From NCBI GenBank assembly GCA_900553035.1, contig USCC01000111.1, positions 1-6,810 of the forward strand: DNA of 6,810 nt, given 5' to 3'. How positions within the stretch are numbered: the first letter of the stretch is position 1; every line of letters begins with the position of its first letter. The notes under the pieces were generated by a model. That model was not told the DNA's origin. It did not search any database and saw only the letters and a list, made by a program, of their open reading frames with translations. This stretch comes from an uncultured Rhodospirillaceae bacterium. GTDB taxonomy: Bacteria > Pseudomonadota > Alphaproteobacteria > CAAGCB01 > CAG-977. Positions 1-6,677 of this stretch are shown piece after piece. Both the position numbers and the translations under genes were made by a program.

Positions 1-697
1 CATGGCCTTCCATATGCGTTGCCGTCGCGTCAAACGTCATCAGGTCAACACCGCCATCCTGTCCGATCCGGCGCAGTGCTTTTTCATCCAGCCCCTTGTC
101 CAGAAACGAGGAGGGATCCGCCTTGATGTCGCCGGAATGGAAAATTGATGCTTCGGGATTTGAAATTTTAAACGCCAGAGACCCCGGAATGGAATGGGGA
201 GCCTGAAGCGCTTCAACGGTCATATTCCCCACCGTCACTTTGTCGCCCGCTCCGATCGGCCGCAGTTCAGGCATTCTGTCCCAGTCCACACGGCGTGAAA
301 CAAAACCTTCCATAATCATGTTGATCGTAAACGGAGAAGCGTAAACGGGGGGCAGTTCGACTCCCATGCGGGCATATTCCAACAGGCCGTTTATATGATC
401 GGAATGGCCGTGGGTAATAAATATGGCCTGAACCTTTTCTCCTTCTGCCGGGGCAGCCTGACCCGGAATTTCAAGACAGTCATCCAAGACCGGGACGGCA
501 CAGTCATATTTTCCGTCTGCAAAGTTCCGGACGGATTCGATTTGACCGACGTCAACAAGGATTTTGTCTTTTTCCGTCTTTCCCGTCTGCCCGTTCTGTA
601 CGACGGATTCAAACATGTGACAGCTTGACCAGATATCGGCGGCATTATTCCCGCCTCGTGGCGTCCAGTACAATCCTTCTTTTTGTTCACCGTTCAT
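1..697 (-). CDS. RNase J-like MBL/beta-CASP protein, paralog A (C-terminus outside window)
   Basis: This is a partial gene of 232 complete codons, open at the window edge. It begins MNGEQKEGLYWTPRGGNN and carries the metallo-beta-lactamase signature THGHSDHINGL, then APHSIPGS (third-motif His), FHSGDIKADP (bridging Asp) and LMTFDATATHMEGH (beta-CASP motif A Asp). This order matches RNase J family zinc nucleases, which act as 5' exo/endonucleases on RNA, but it is divergent from the canonical enzyme (GGNN..DIW in place of GG..EIG.N). The ATG at 697 was chosen because it sits 7 nt after an AAAGG sequence, gives the same N-terminal length as the two other paralogs, and follows a good promoter. 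It is closest to paralog B: the first 67 bases of the window differ from B at one position. The family call is firm; the substrate is unknown, and an RNase J-derived enzyme acting on something other than bulk mRNA cannot be excluded. Confidence 0.85.
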   Translation of the reverse strand, partial: MNGEQKEGLYWTPRGGNNAADIWSSCHMFESVVQNGQTGKTEKDKILVDVGQIESVRNFADGKYDCAVPVLDDCLEIPGQAAPAEGEKVQAIFITHGHSDHINGLLEYARMGVELPPVYASPFTINMIMEGFVSRRVDWDRMPELRPIGAGDKVTVGNMTVEALQAPHSIPGSLAFKISNPEASIFHSGDIKADPSSFLDKGLDEKALRRIGQDGGVDLMTFDATATHMEGH

Positions 698-733
698 TGT
701 GCCGCCTTTGCCAACAATATACCGCTGATTTTC

Positions 734-773
734 AGTATGGGACGGATGAAAACGAATTGCAATAATTTTGTCT
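734..773 (-). promoter_or_regulatory. Sigma70-type promoter of paralog A with upstream AGACAAAATTATTG motif
   Basis: Read on the minus strand, a -35 TTGCAA (757-762) and a -10 CATACT (734-739) are separated by 17 nt and lie just upstream of the paralog A start at 697. The -35 overlaps the 3' end of AGACAAAATTATTG (760-773). A nearly identical motif (AGACAAAAATATTG) occupies the equivalent place before paralog C, which supports functional use of this region. Confidence 0.6.
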
Positions 774-783
774 AATATTTTTC

Positions 784-809
784 AAAAAAAGCCTCATTTT
801 CCAGAGCAG
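784..809 (-). terminator. Weak candidate terminator after the paralog B / iscX-like pair
   Basis: On the minus strand a short imperfect stem (GCTC paired with GAGGC, one bulged G, loop TGGAAAAT) is followed directly by seven T. The stem is short, so only the position (about 65 nt after the iscX-like stop, before the paralog A promoter) and the T-run support it. Confidence 0.35.
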
Positions 810-872
810 GTACCGAAATCTTCCTTTATTTCAGACGGATGTATTCCAAAGACCTTTATCGGAAAAAGAGAT

Positions 873-1127
873 TTAAACATAAGCATCGTCTTCGTGCGCG
901 TTATAGGCTTCGTCGCCTTCCATCTGACGGCTCCAGGCGATTTTGACCGCAAAAAGAATGTCGCGCCGATTTTCGGGAAGGGGCGGCAGGTGCGCCGCCA
1001 GATCCAATCCGGTCAGCATTTCGGCCAGACGTTCATCCGTCAGGGAAAGCAGGTCTTCATCGGGATGCTTTTCCTGAAGGGCGGCGGCCAGATCATTGAA
1101 TGAATGCCATGTAATGTTATCGGTCAT
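873..1127 (-). CDS. iscX: IscX-like (YfhJ family) iron-sulfur assembly-associated protein
   Basis: This is a small 84-residue protein. Its core reads ITWHSFNDLAAALQEKHPDE, then DLLSL, and later ENRRDILFAVKIAWSRQME. It matches the IscX pattern: W near the start, AL..(K)HPD.D, a central short helical stretch, then NE..ILEAI..AW...E. IscX proteins are small acidic partners of the cysteine desulfurase IscS and are thought to modulate Fe-S cluster assembly. The usual length is about 66 residues; here an acidic C-terminal tail of roughly 15 residues (EGDEAYNAHEDDAYV) is added. The ATG is preceded by AAAAGGAGTC, a clear ribosome-binding site lying inside the last codons of paralog B, and the reading frames overlap by 11 nt, suggesting translational coupling. 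No other isc/suf gene is visible. The symbol rests on motif resemblance alone. Confidence 0.65.
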   Translation of the reverse strand: MTDNITWHSFNDLAAALQEKHPDEDLLSLTDERLAEMLTGLDLAAHLPPLPENRRDILFAVKIAWSRQMEGDEAYNAHEDDAYV

Positions 1128-2760
1128 GAAGACTCCTTTTCAGACACACGGCCTCGGCGGCCGGATCAGGGGGGCGCCGGTTTCGGTATTCGGCGATTTT
1201 TCTTTCGGCTTCCCGGCGTTTCTGCTCAAGCGCCTTGGCCTTTTCCTCTTCACGCAGAAGCCGGCTGTCCGGCAGGCGGGTGAAACGGATTCTCGTTTCT
1301 CCGGCTTCATCCTTCAGATGACGTATGCCGTACCATTCCTGAGACCTGGAAGAGACGGTTTCCAAAGGTTTCCCATGCATGACACGGACGGTTTCACCGT
1401 TGCGGACAGGACGGGAAGGGACAGCATACCCCAGAGAGCGCGACAAAGAGATCAGCTGTCGAGCCATTTCTTCGGAACAATGCACGGGAACGACGGCTTT
1501 GGGCCGGACGGCGGCGGCAATCCGGCAGAAATCGTCCTGCTGGGCATGGCCTGAACCGTACAGTCCCGGGTATTCCGTCGCTGTGATCAAAAGCAGTTTT
1601 CCGCTTCTCCCGGTTTCCTCCATGACTGCGCGGAGCTTTTCATGGCGTTCCCCGGTCAGTGGGGCGATGATGACAGCATCATTCCGCAGGGGAAAGGACT
1701 TTTCCTGTTTCCGCAAAGCCCGGACAAGCGGAGAGGCATCACTGCCGTAAATACCTGTCGTGACGGTGACGGCGTTCTTGGGGTCTATTTTCCGGGCTTC
1801 GGGATTCCGTCCGCTCAGAACCTTGATTCTCGGAAACATTTTATCCAGGTGAATCCCGGCGGCGGCCAGTCCCATGATATGGCTCTGCATTGTCGAACCG
1901 CCATTAATGATAATGTGCTTGCCGGTACGCTGTGCCGCGGCGGCTACCGTCGCCAGGCGTTCCATGTGTCCGGGGCTGATCGGTGCGATAATCTGCCGAT
2001 CCCGGTGACGCTCGAACAAAGAAGCGTATATATCGCATATTTCGGCTTCGTGGCGGGCATGGCCTTCCATATGCGTTGCCGTCGCGTCAAACGTCATCAG
2101 GTCAACACCGCCGTCCTGTCCGATTTTTTCCAACACACGGATGTCCGTCCCCGCCGTCAGGAAGGACGTCGGGTCGGCCTTGATGTCGCCGGAATGGAAA
2201 ACAGAGGCACACGGATTGGCTATTTTATAGCTGTAAGAGCCGGGAATGGAATGTGCCGCGGGAAAGGCCTCGACAGTCATATGGCCGATACGGACAGGTT
2301 CTCCGGGATGAACGGTGCGGAATTCAGGCATCAGATCCCAGTCGACACCTTCCTCGACGAATCCCTTCTTGATCATGCTGATTGTGAATTCCGAGGCGTA
2401 AACAGGAGGCAGACGGACTCCCATGCGCACGTATTCAAAAATGCCGTTGATGTGATCGGAATGAGCGTGCGTAATGAACAGAGCGGCGGGGCGGTTTTCG
2501 GCTTCCGGCGTTTTTGAGCGGGGAAGATCAAGGCAGTCATTCAGAGCGGGAATAACGACGTCGAAGGAACCGTTGGCAAATCGGTCGGGTGTTTCATGCC
2601 GTCCCATATCGACCAGAAGGACATCTTTATGCATCCGCCCGGTTTCGGAATCGCGGATTGCGGACACGAACAGATGACAGCTGGCCCATATTTCCGTTTC
2701 GTTATTGCCGCCCCGAGGGGTCCAGAAGAGGCCTTCGGCATCCTTGCGCGCCAGTTCCAT
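1117..2760 (-). CDS. RNase J-like MBL/beta-CASP nuclease, paralog B
   Basis: This is a 547-residue protein of usual RNase J size. Motifs in order: PRGGNNETEIW (15-25), H98-A-H100-S-D102-H103, H170 (AAHSIPGS), D192 (FHSGDIKADP), beta-CASP motif A D225 (FDAT), a GHMERLATV helix (264-272), NGGSTM (286-291), motif B H405 (LYGSGHAQQDD) and motif C H427 (PVHCSE). All positions needed for a two-zinc nuclease are present, so catalysis is likely. It departs from canonical RNase J by PVHC instead of PVHG(E) and by lacking the His before SGH. Residues 230-237 (HMEGHARH) are His-rich. The C-terminus (about 500-530) is a charged, probably coiled-coil helix ending in a basic/proline tail. The start at 2760 has GGGAG 6 nt upstream and aligns with the N-termini of A and C; a GTG at 2802 overlaps the -10 box. 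It overlaps the iscX-like gene downstream. Confidence 0.88.
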   Translation of the reverse strand: MELARKDAEGLFWTPRGGNNETEIWASCHLFVSAIRDSETGRMHKDVLLVDMGRHETPDRFANGSFDVVIPALNDCLDLPRSKTPEAENRPAALFITHAHSDHINGIFEYVRMGVRLPPVYASEFTISMIKKGFVEEGVDWDLMPEFRTVHPGEPVRIGHMTVEAFPAAHSIPGSYSYKIANPCASVFHSGDIKADPTSFLTAGTDIRVLEKIGQDGGVDLMTFDATATHMEGHARHEAEICDIYASLFERHRDRQIIAPISPGHMERLATVAAAAQRTGKHIIINGGSTMQSHIMGLAAAGIHLDKMFPRIKVLSGRNPEARKIDPKNAVTVTTGIYGSDASPLVRALRKQEKSFPLRNDAVIIAPLTGERHEKLRAVMEETGRSGKLLLITATEYPGLYGSGHAQQDDFCRIAAAVRPKAVVPVHCSEEMARQLISLSRSLGYAVPSRPVRNGETVRVMHGKPLETVSSRSQEWYGIRHLKDEAGETRIRFTRLPDSRLLREEEKAKALEQKRREAERKIAEYRNRRPPDPAAEAVCLKRSLHDR

Positions 2761-2766
2761 GAGGGT

Positions 2767-2771
2767 CTCCC
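2767..2771 (-). promoter_or_regulatory. Ribosome-binding site deciding the paralog B start
   Basis: GGGAG on the minus strand lies 6 nt before the ATG at 2760. In-frame GTG (2802) and ATG (2787) codons further up have no comparable site, and the resulting N-terminus from 2760 matches the lengths of paralogs A and C before the WTPRGGN / WIPLGGN motif. Confidence 0.7.
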
Positions 2772-2793
2772 GCTCTTGAGAAAACATGGCGGT

Positions 2794-2822
2794 ACTGTAC
2801 ACGCGGGCATCGTGATTTGCAA
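2794..2822 (-). promoter_or_regulatory. Sigma70-type promoter of paralog B
   Basis: On the minus strand a -35 TTGCAA (2817-2822) and a -10 TACAGT (2794-2799) are separated by 17 nt. The hexamer is the same TTGCAA used before paralog A. The -10 overlaps the in-frame GTG at 2802, so translation must begin further in. The AGACAAAA motif found before A and C is absent here. The remaining sequence up to the tRNA terminator (about 2823-2998) shows no gene I can support. Confidence 0.6.
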
Positions 2823-2998
2823 GTTTTTTCAGGTTTTCCGGCGCAAAGAGCCGTCTGTTTTTGCCTTCTGTCCGGGGCAGCTCCGTGTGTCGCGGAAAAA
2901 CGGCGGCCGGAGCGGTCTGTCGGCCGAAAAATATGCAAAGCTGAAAGGGAAAGGGGGCTCAGGATTCAGCCCAGACCGGCCGAGAAAAAACAGCCAAC

Positions 2999-3036
2999 AA
3001 AAAAGCCCGCAATATTAAGATATTGCAAGGCTTTTT
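2999..3036 (-). terminator. Strong intrinsic terminator of tRNA-Val, probably bidirectional
   Basis: On the minus strand, starting 2 nt after the tRNA CCA end, AAAAAGCC and GCAATAT pair with ATATTGC and GGGCTTTTT across a short CTTA loop, with one bulge and one wobble, ending in a run of T. Because the outer arms are A-run and T-run, the hairpin also has the shape of a terminator on the plus strand. It separates the tRNA transcript from paralog B. Confidence 0.85.
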
Positions 3037-3038
3037 GA

Positions 3039-3113
<75 letters not shown>

Positions 3114-3151
3114 GTGATGAATTTTATTTACCTCAACACGGTGTTTATGCT

Positions 3152-3181
3152 TTTATAGTCTTATGAAATCATTTGCAACAA
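3152..3181 (-). promoter_or_regulatory. Candidate promoter of tRNA-Val
   Basis: On the minus strand TTGTTG (3176-3181) and TATAAA (3152-3157) are separated by 18 nt, about 38 nt before the mature tRNA 5' end. A TTGCAA (3173-3178) overlaps the -35 but would leave only 15 nt. On the plus strand the same spot offers a TATAGT (3154-3159) that could be the -10 of the divergent operon, though I see no good -35 for it. Confidence 0.5.
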
Positions 3182-3206
3182 AAAAATTCATCAAAGGCGA
3201 AAAAAT

Positions 3207-4070
3207 TTGGCGGCTTCTGAGAACTATCCTCCGTACCTTGTGCAGAAATCGGGAAAAGCCGCTGCGCCGCTTATTCTTTCGTCGCCTCACAGTGGTGCTT
3301 TCTATCCCGAAAGACTCTTCCATCTGTCGGATCTGAAGGTTGAAGATTTTCAGAAAAATGAAGACGCGGCCGTTGATAAACTGTTCTCGTTCGCTCCGGC
3401 CGCCGGGATTCCTCTGATTTCCGGCGTTTACGGCCGCTGCTGGGTCGATTTGAACCGCCATCCGCTTGAACTGGATCCCGACATGTTTTCCGATCCTCTC
3501 CCGCCGCAGGCTCAGACCGAATCCGGGCGGGTCAGAGTCGGATTCGGGGTCATTCCGCGCCTGTTGAATCCGCTCCAACCGATTTACAGGCAGAAATTAC
3601 TTTTCCGTGTGGAGCAGAAACGTCTTTTTGACATTCATTTTCCTTATCATGATGCCCTGAAGGAACTGATTAAGAAAAATATCGCTCTTTTCGGGAAAAA
3701 TCTTCTTCTGGACGTCCACTCCATGCCCGAATTTCCCAAGGATAAAACCATCAAAGGCCGCACGCCCGATTTCGTCCTGGGAAACGGTGACGGCCGGACA
3801 TGTGCGCCTGAAATCATCAGCACCGTGGCGGAAATTCTGCGCAGTATGGGGTTTTTCGTCACACTGAACTTGCCGTACAGCGGCGCGTACACCACATTAT
3901 ATTATGGACGTCCCGAGCATCACTGTCATGCGCTTCAGATTGAAATCGCCCGAAGCCTGTACTGGAATGCGGACAGGCATATGCCGTCGGAAAATTTTGA
4001 TGCTTTGTGGCGCAAAATGTCGGTTCTGATTGAACATCTTCTGCGGGCGATACCGCTTTTGCCGATGTAA
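3207..4070 (+). CDS. N-formylglutamate amidohydrolase-family protein (HutG-like)
   Basis: This is a 287-residue cytoplasmic protein, no signal peptide seen. Family motifs in order: LILSSPHSG (22-30, metal-binding His28), NEDAAVD (51-57), VDLNR (80-84), DVHSMP (169-174, His171), PDFVLGN (187-193), PYSGAYTT (223-230) and QIEI (244-247, Glu246). This is the zinc hydrolase family PF05013, whose characterised members hydrolyse N-formyl-L-glutamate to formate and glutamate at the end of histidine degradation. No hut gene is nearby, so the true substrate may be another N-acyl or N-formyl compound. The start is inferred to be TTG: AAAGG lies 9 nt upstream, the protein begins shortly before conserved sequence, and no in-frame ATG/GTG precedes it. 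The gene ends 10 nt before the transglycosylase gene, so the two are probably cotranscribed. Confidence 0.85.
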   Translation: MAASENYPPYLVQKSGKAAAPLILSSPHSGAFYPERLFHLSDLKVEDFQKNEDAAVDKLFSFAPAAGIPLISGVYGRCWVDLNRHPLELDPDMFSDPLPPQAQTESGRVRVGFGVIPRLLNPLQPIYRQKLLFRVEQKRLFDIHFPYHDALKELIKKNIALFGKNLLLDVHSMPEFPKDKTIKGRTPDFVLGNGDGRTCAPEIISTVAEILRSMGFFVTLNLPYSGAYTTLYYGRPEHHCHALQIEIARSLYWNADRHMPSENFDALWRKMSVLIEHLLRAIPLLPM

Positions 4071-4080
4071 CCGGAGGAAA

Positions 4081-4896
4081 ATGAAAAAGGGGATTCTGGT
4101 TTTTGTGTTGTTTTCCTTGCTGCTTTCCGGGCGTGCTGTCCGGGCGGATGATGCTCTTTTATGTCTGCAGGAAACGGCTCGACAGGAGAAAATCGGGCAT
4201 ATCCAGACGAACCTTCTGAGCGCCATTGCTTTGGCGGAAAGCGGCCGTTTTTCCAAAAAATATGCTTCCGGCGTCGCATGGCCCTGGACCGTCACAACGG
4301 CCGAGAGGGGCGTTTTCTTTAATACAAAAGAAGAGGCTCTGGCCGAAGTCAGACGCCTCAGGGAAGAAGGAATCGAAAGCATTGACGTCGGGTGCATGCA
4401 GATTAACCTGAAATATCATCCCGAAGCATTCGACAGCCTTGAAGATGCTTTTGACCCCGCCAAAAACGTTGCTTATGCCGCGGAATTTCTGAAGCGCAAC
4501 TATCGAGAGACCCGGTCATGGGGAGAGGCGGCCACGCGGTATCATTCCAAAACGACGCATAAGGCTTTTCGGTATGAGGACAAGCTTCTGGAGATATGGA
4601 AACGCCTGGCGGCTCATGGAAACCCGGCCAAACCCGGAGAAAAAGCCGCCTACAGGGATGTTTCAAAAGAAGCCGTCAACAGGATCAACAATAAGATACT
4701 GCGCCCGAAGAAGGCTCCGGAAAAGCCCGTAGCGAAAAGGATAAAGCCCGGTTCGCCGGAAAGCCGGGAGATTGCCAACCAGTGGCGCAAGGCAAAGCTG
4801 GAGGAATACATGGCTCGGCGAAAGGCCGAAAGGAGTGTTCAAAACGATGATGAACCTGTTTTTGAAGACGCCACAAAGATAAAAAATAAAGAATAG
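4081..4896 (+). CDS. Secreted SLT-type lytic transglycosylase
   Basis: This is a 271-residue exported protein. Residues 1-22 form a signal peptide (MKKG basic start, hydrophobic VFVLFSLLL, probable cleavage after VRA). The SLT lysozyme-like domain spans about 35-175: LSAIALAESGRF holds the presumed catalytic Glu53, followed by WPWTVTTAERG (67-77), DVGCMQINLKYHPEAF (102-117) and ATRYHS (151-156). It should cleave peptidoglycan glycan strands in the periplasm, forming 1,6-anhydro-muramyl ends. After about residue 185 comes a Lys/Arg/Glu-rich, low-complexity tail. The ATG at 4081 follows GGAGG with only 3 nt between, closer than usual; an upstream in-frame TTG at 4030 would spoil the signal peptide. 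It sits 10 nt after the amidohydrolase gene, probably in the same operon. The specific role (division, secretion system, turnover) cannot be read from the sequence. Confidence 0.85.
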   Translation: MKKGILVFVLFSLLLSGRAVRADDALLCLQETARQEKIGHIQTNLLSAIALAESGRFSKKYASGVAWPWTVTTAERGVFFNTKEEALAEVRRLREEGIESIDVGCMQINLKYHPEAFDSLEDAFDPAKNVAYAAEFLKRNYRETRSWGEAATRYHSKTTHKAFRYEDKLLEIWKRLAAHGNPAKPGEKAAYRDVSKEAVNRINNKILRPKKAPEKPVAKRIKPGSPESREIANQWRKAKLEEYMARRKAERSVQNDDEPVFEDATKIKNKE

Positions 4897-4918
4897 ACAA
4901 AAATATTGTTTTTTGTCT
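4895..4918 (+). repeat. 9-bp perfect inverted repeat overlapping the paralog C promoter
   Basis: AGACAAAAA (4895-4903) and TTTTTGTCT (4910-4918) are perfect complements around a 6-nt loop, beginning on the last bases of the transglycosylase stop codon and covering the -35 hexamer of paralog C. It could be a weak terminator for the upstream operon (AT-rich stem, T-rich 3' side) or an operator; both readings are inference. Confidence 0.5.
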
Positions 4919-4935
4919 TTTGAAAGGCCTATACT
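4906..4935 (+). promoter_or_regulatory. Sigma70-type promoter of paralog C with AGACAAAAATATTG motif
   Basis: A -35 TTGTTT (4906-4911) and a -10 TATACT (4930-4935) are separated by 18 nt, 37 nt before the ATG at 4973. The -35 overlaps the end of AGACAAAAATATTG (4895-4908), matching 13 of 14 bases of the motif at the same place before paralog A. Confidence 0.6.
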
Positions 4936-4972
4936 GGATCTCAATGTTCAATTTTATTTAAGGATCGCTGTG

Positions 4973-6586
4973 ATGCCTGAGGAAAACGACGGATTGTTAT
5001 GGATCCCGCTGGGAGGCAACGATACGGATGAGATTCGTGCGAATTGTCATGTTTTTTCTTCGATCGTGACGGATAAGGCGGGACAGCGGCATAAAGACAC
5101 AATCATTGTTGATATCGGCGCCGATGAGGTCGAGCCGGATTCGATCAACCGTTTTTTTCATTCTGTTATTCCGGCGCTGCACGAACATGTGGCACTGCCC
5201 AACGCGCCGGAACCGAAGGAACCCGCGTCGGCTCTTTTTCTGACCCATGCGCATGCCGACCATATCGGCGGCGTTTCAGAGTATCTGAAACTGGGGGCGG
5301 ATCTGCCGCCGATTTACGCTTCGGAATTTACGCTGTCCATGCTGAAAAAGGATCTGGTTTCCAAAGGGGTTGACCTGAAGCGATTGCCCGAGCTTCATGC
5401 TGTCCGTCCGGGTGAGAAAATCCGGATCGGGGAGGTGACACTGGAACCGACGCAGGCGCCGCATTCCATTCCGGGGTCTTTGGGCGTGAAGGTCTCCAAC
5501 GCGGCGGCTTCCGTTTACCATTCGGGAGATGTCAAGGCGGATACTTCGTCCTATTTGGGCGAACCGATGGACGAAGTGCATATGTCCGAAATCGGGCGCG
5601 AGGTGGATCTGATGGTTTTTGACGCGACGGCCGCGGTCAAACCCGGCTTTGCCCGCAAAGAGGAAGATATTTGTGAAAGCTACACGGACGTATTTCGCGA
5701 ATGCGAAGGGAAGCAGGTTGTTTCCCTGATTAAATCCAGCCATATGGAACGTTTTGCGACGGTTCTGAAGGCGGCTGAAAACGCGGGGCGCGACGTCATC
5801 ATTCAGGGTGGTTCGGAAATGCAGGTTCATCTGATGGGGCTGCAGAGCGCGGGTATTTCTCTGAACGGGCTGGCGCCGAAAATCCGGATACTGAACCATA
5901 TGAATCCCGAAGCGGCCCGGATGGATCCGCGCCGGACAATAGTGATTTCATCGGGCATTGAAGGCAATGAGGAAGCCCCTTTCTTTACGGTTTTGCGCGG
6001 TGAAAAGGGGACTGTTCCGTTAATGCCGGACGCTGTGGTTGTTGCGCCTCTGACGCGCAAAAAATACCAGAAATTCAAGGAAACGCTCTATTCCCATGAT
6101 GCGGCTCAAGGGTTGAAATTCATTGGAGCGGAAGATATTCCCGGACTGGACGGTTCGGGGCATGGGCAGAAGGAAGATTTTCTTCATCTGATGAAGCTGG
6201 TTCATGCGAAGACGATTATTCCCGTTCACTGCCGGACGAAGAAGGCCGACGATTTCAACCGGATGGCGTCTTCTCTGGGACACGGTGTATTCAGGAACCA
6301 GGTGCGGAATGGTGAAGTCCTGCACGTTTCTTCGGAAAGGGGCGTGCGCCGGATGCAGCAGAAACCGTCATGGCATTTTGTTTTGTGGGAAGAAAAGGGA
6401 CGTGATGGCGAGACGGTATTGAAACGCCGTTTCCAGCCGGATCAGAAAATGCCGGCTTTGTATTCTTCCCGTTCTTTTGAGGAACGGCGGACGAAAGCGG
6501 ACAGACTGTTTGAAAAGTATAAACAGAATACACATCAGGGATTGCATCCGGTATTGGCTCGTTTCCTCCAGAAAGACCGTTCGTAA
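4973..6586 (+). CDS. RNase J-like MBL/beta-CASP nuclease, paralog C
   Basis: This is a 537-residue protein of usual RNase J length. Motifs: IPLGGNDTDEI (11-21), H92-A-H94-A-D96-H97, H164 (APHSIPGS), D186 (YHSGDVKAD), motif A D217 (FDAT), SSHMERFATV (255-264), QGGSEM (278-283), motif B H397 (LDGSGHGQ) and motif C H419 (PVHCRT). Zinc-binding and beta-CASP residues are intact, so it is probably an active nuclease. Like paralog B it has PVHC instead of PVHG(E) and lacks the His before SGH. It differs from A and B in lacking the His-rich run after motif A (AVKPGFARK here). The C-terminal 40 residues are basic (ERRTKADRLFEKYK). The ATG at 4973 has AGGA 8 nt upstream and aligns with paralog A and B N-termini; an in-frame start at 4913 would lie inside the promoter. 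It has its own promoter although it follows the transglycosylase gene by 76 nt. Confidence 0.88.
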   Translation: MPEENDGLLWIPLGGNDTDEIRANCHVFSSIVTDKAGQRHKDTIIVDIGADEVEPDSINRFFHSVIPALHEHVALPNAPEPKEPASALFLTHAHADHIGGVSEYLKLGADLPPIYASEFTLSMLKKDLVSKGVDLKRLPELHAVRPGEKIRIGEVTLEPTQAPHSIPGSLGVKVSNAAASVYHSGDVKADTSSYLGEPMDEVHMSEIGREVDLMVFDATAAVKPGFARKEEDICESYTDVFRECEGKQVVSLIKSSHMERFATVLKAAENAGRDVIIQGGSEMQVHLMGLQSAGISLNGLAPKIRILNHMNPEAARMDPRRTIVISSGIEGNEEAPFFTVLRGEKGTVPLMPDAVVVAPLTRKKYQKFKETLYSHDAAQGLKFIGAEDIPGLDGSGHGQKEDFLHLMKLVHAKTIIPVHCRTKKADDFNRMASSLGHGVFRNQVRNGEVLHVSSERGVRRMQQKPSWHFVLWEEKGRDGETVLKRRFQPDQKMPALYSSRSFEERRTKADRLFEKYKQNTHQGLHPVLARFLQKDRS

Positions 6587-6604
6587 GACTGTTTGCTTTC
6601 TGGC

Positions 6605-6629
6605 TCCGTTTTTCACGGATACTTTTTTT
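6605..6629 (+). terminator. Candidate terminator just after paralog C
   Basis: TCCGT (6605-6609) pairs with ACGGA (6615-6619), followed after 3 nt by seven T. The stem is only 5 bp, but it is 18 nt past the stop codon, where a terminator is expected. Its 3' half (TTCACGGA then a T-run) recurs at 6742-6762. Confidence 0.4.
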
Positions 6630-6677
6630 GCTTTTGAAAAAAGGGCGTGGATGCATCTTCGTCCTGTGCGGTATTCT
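6612..6677 (+). repeat. Direct repeat, copy 1
   Basis: The core 6631-6677 (47 bp, beginning CTTTTGAAAAAAGGGCG and ending GCGGTATTCT) is identical to 6764-6810. The homology reaches back through a T-run (seven T here, eight in copy 2) to TTCACGGA (6612-6619). The period is about 133 bp. It holds the 8-bp palindrome GATGCATC (6650-6657) and an A/T-run hairpin (CTTTTTT with AAAAAAG). No transposase or inverted ends are seen. Confidence 0.9.

Noticed and set aside
1642..2517. Plus-strand ORF of 291 codons opposite paralog B
   Set aside because: It lies wholly antisense to a gene with complete RNase J motifs, has no recognisable domain or ribosome-binding site, and arises from the codon bias of the minus-strand gene.
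1117..2802. Longer paralog B beginning at GTG 2802
   Set aside because: That codon overlaps the -10 box of the promoter and has no ribosome-binding site; the ATG at 2760 has GGGAG 6 nt upstream and matches the other paralogs.
4030..4896. Longer transglycosylase beginning at TTG 4030
   Set aside because: It would overlap the amidohydrolase gene and put an Arg/Cys-rich stretch before the signal peptide; the ATG at 4081 gives a classic signal peptide and follows GGAGG.
5276..5899. Minus-strand ORF of 207 codons opposite paralog C
   Set aside because: It is a shadow of paralog C: rich in Arg/His/Gln from reverse-reading, with no family motif and no start signals.
4913..6586. Longer paralog C beginning at 4913
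   Set aside because: The first 20 codons would lie inside the promoter and leader; the ATG at 4973 has AGGA at good spacing and aligns with A and B.
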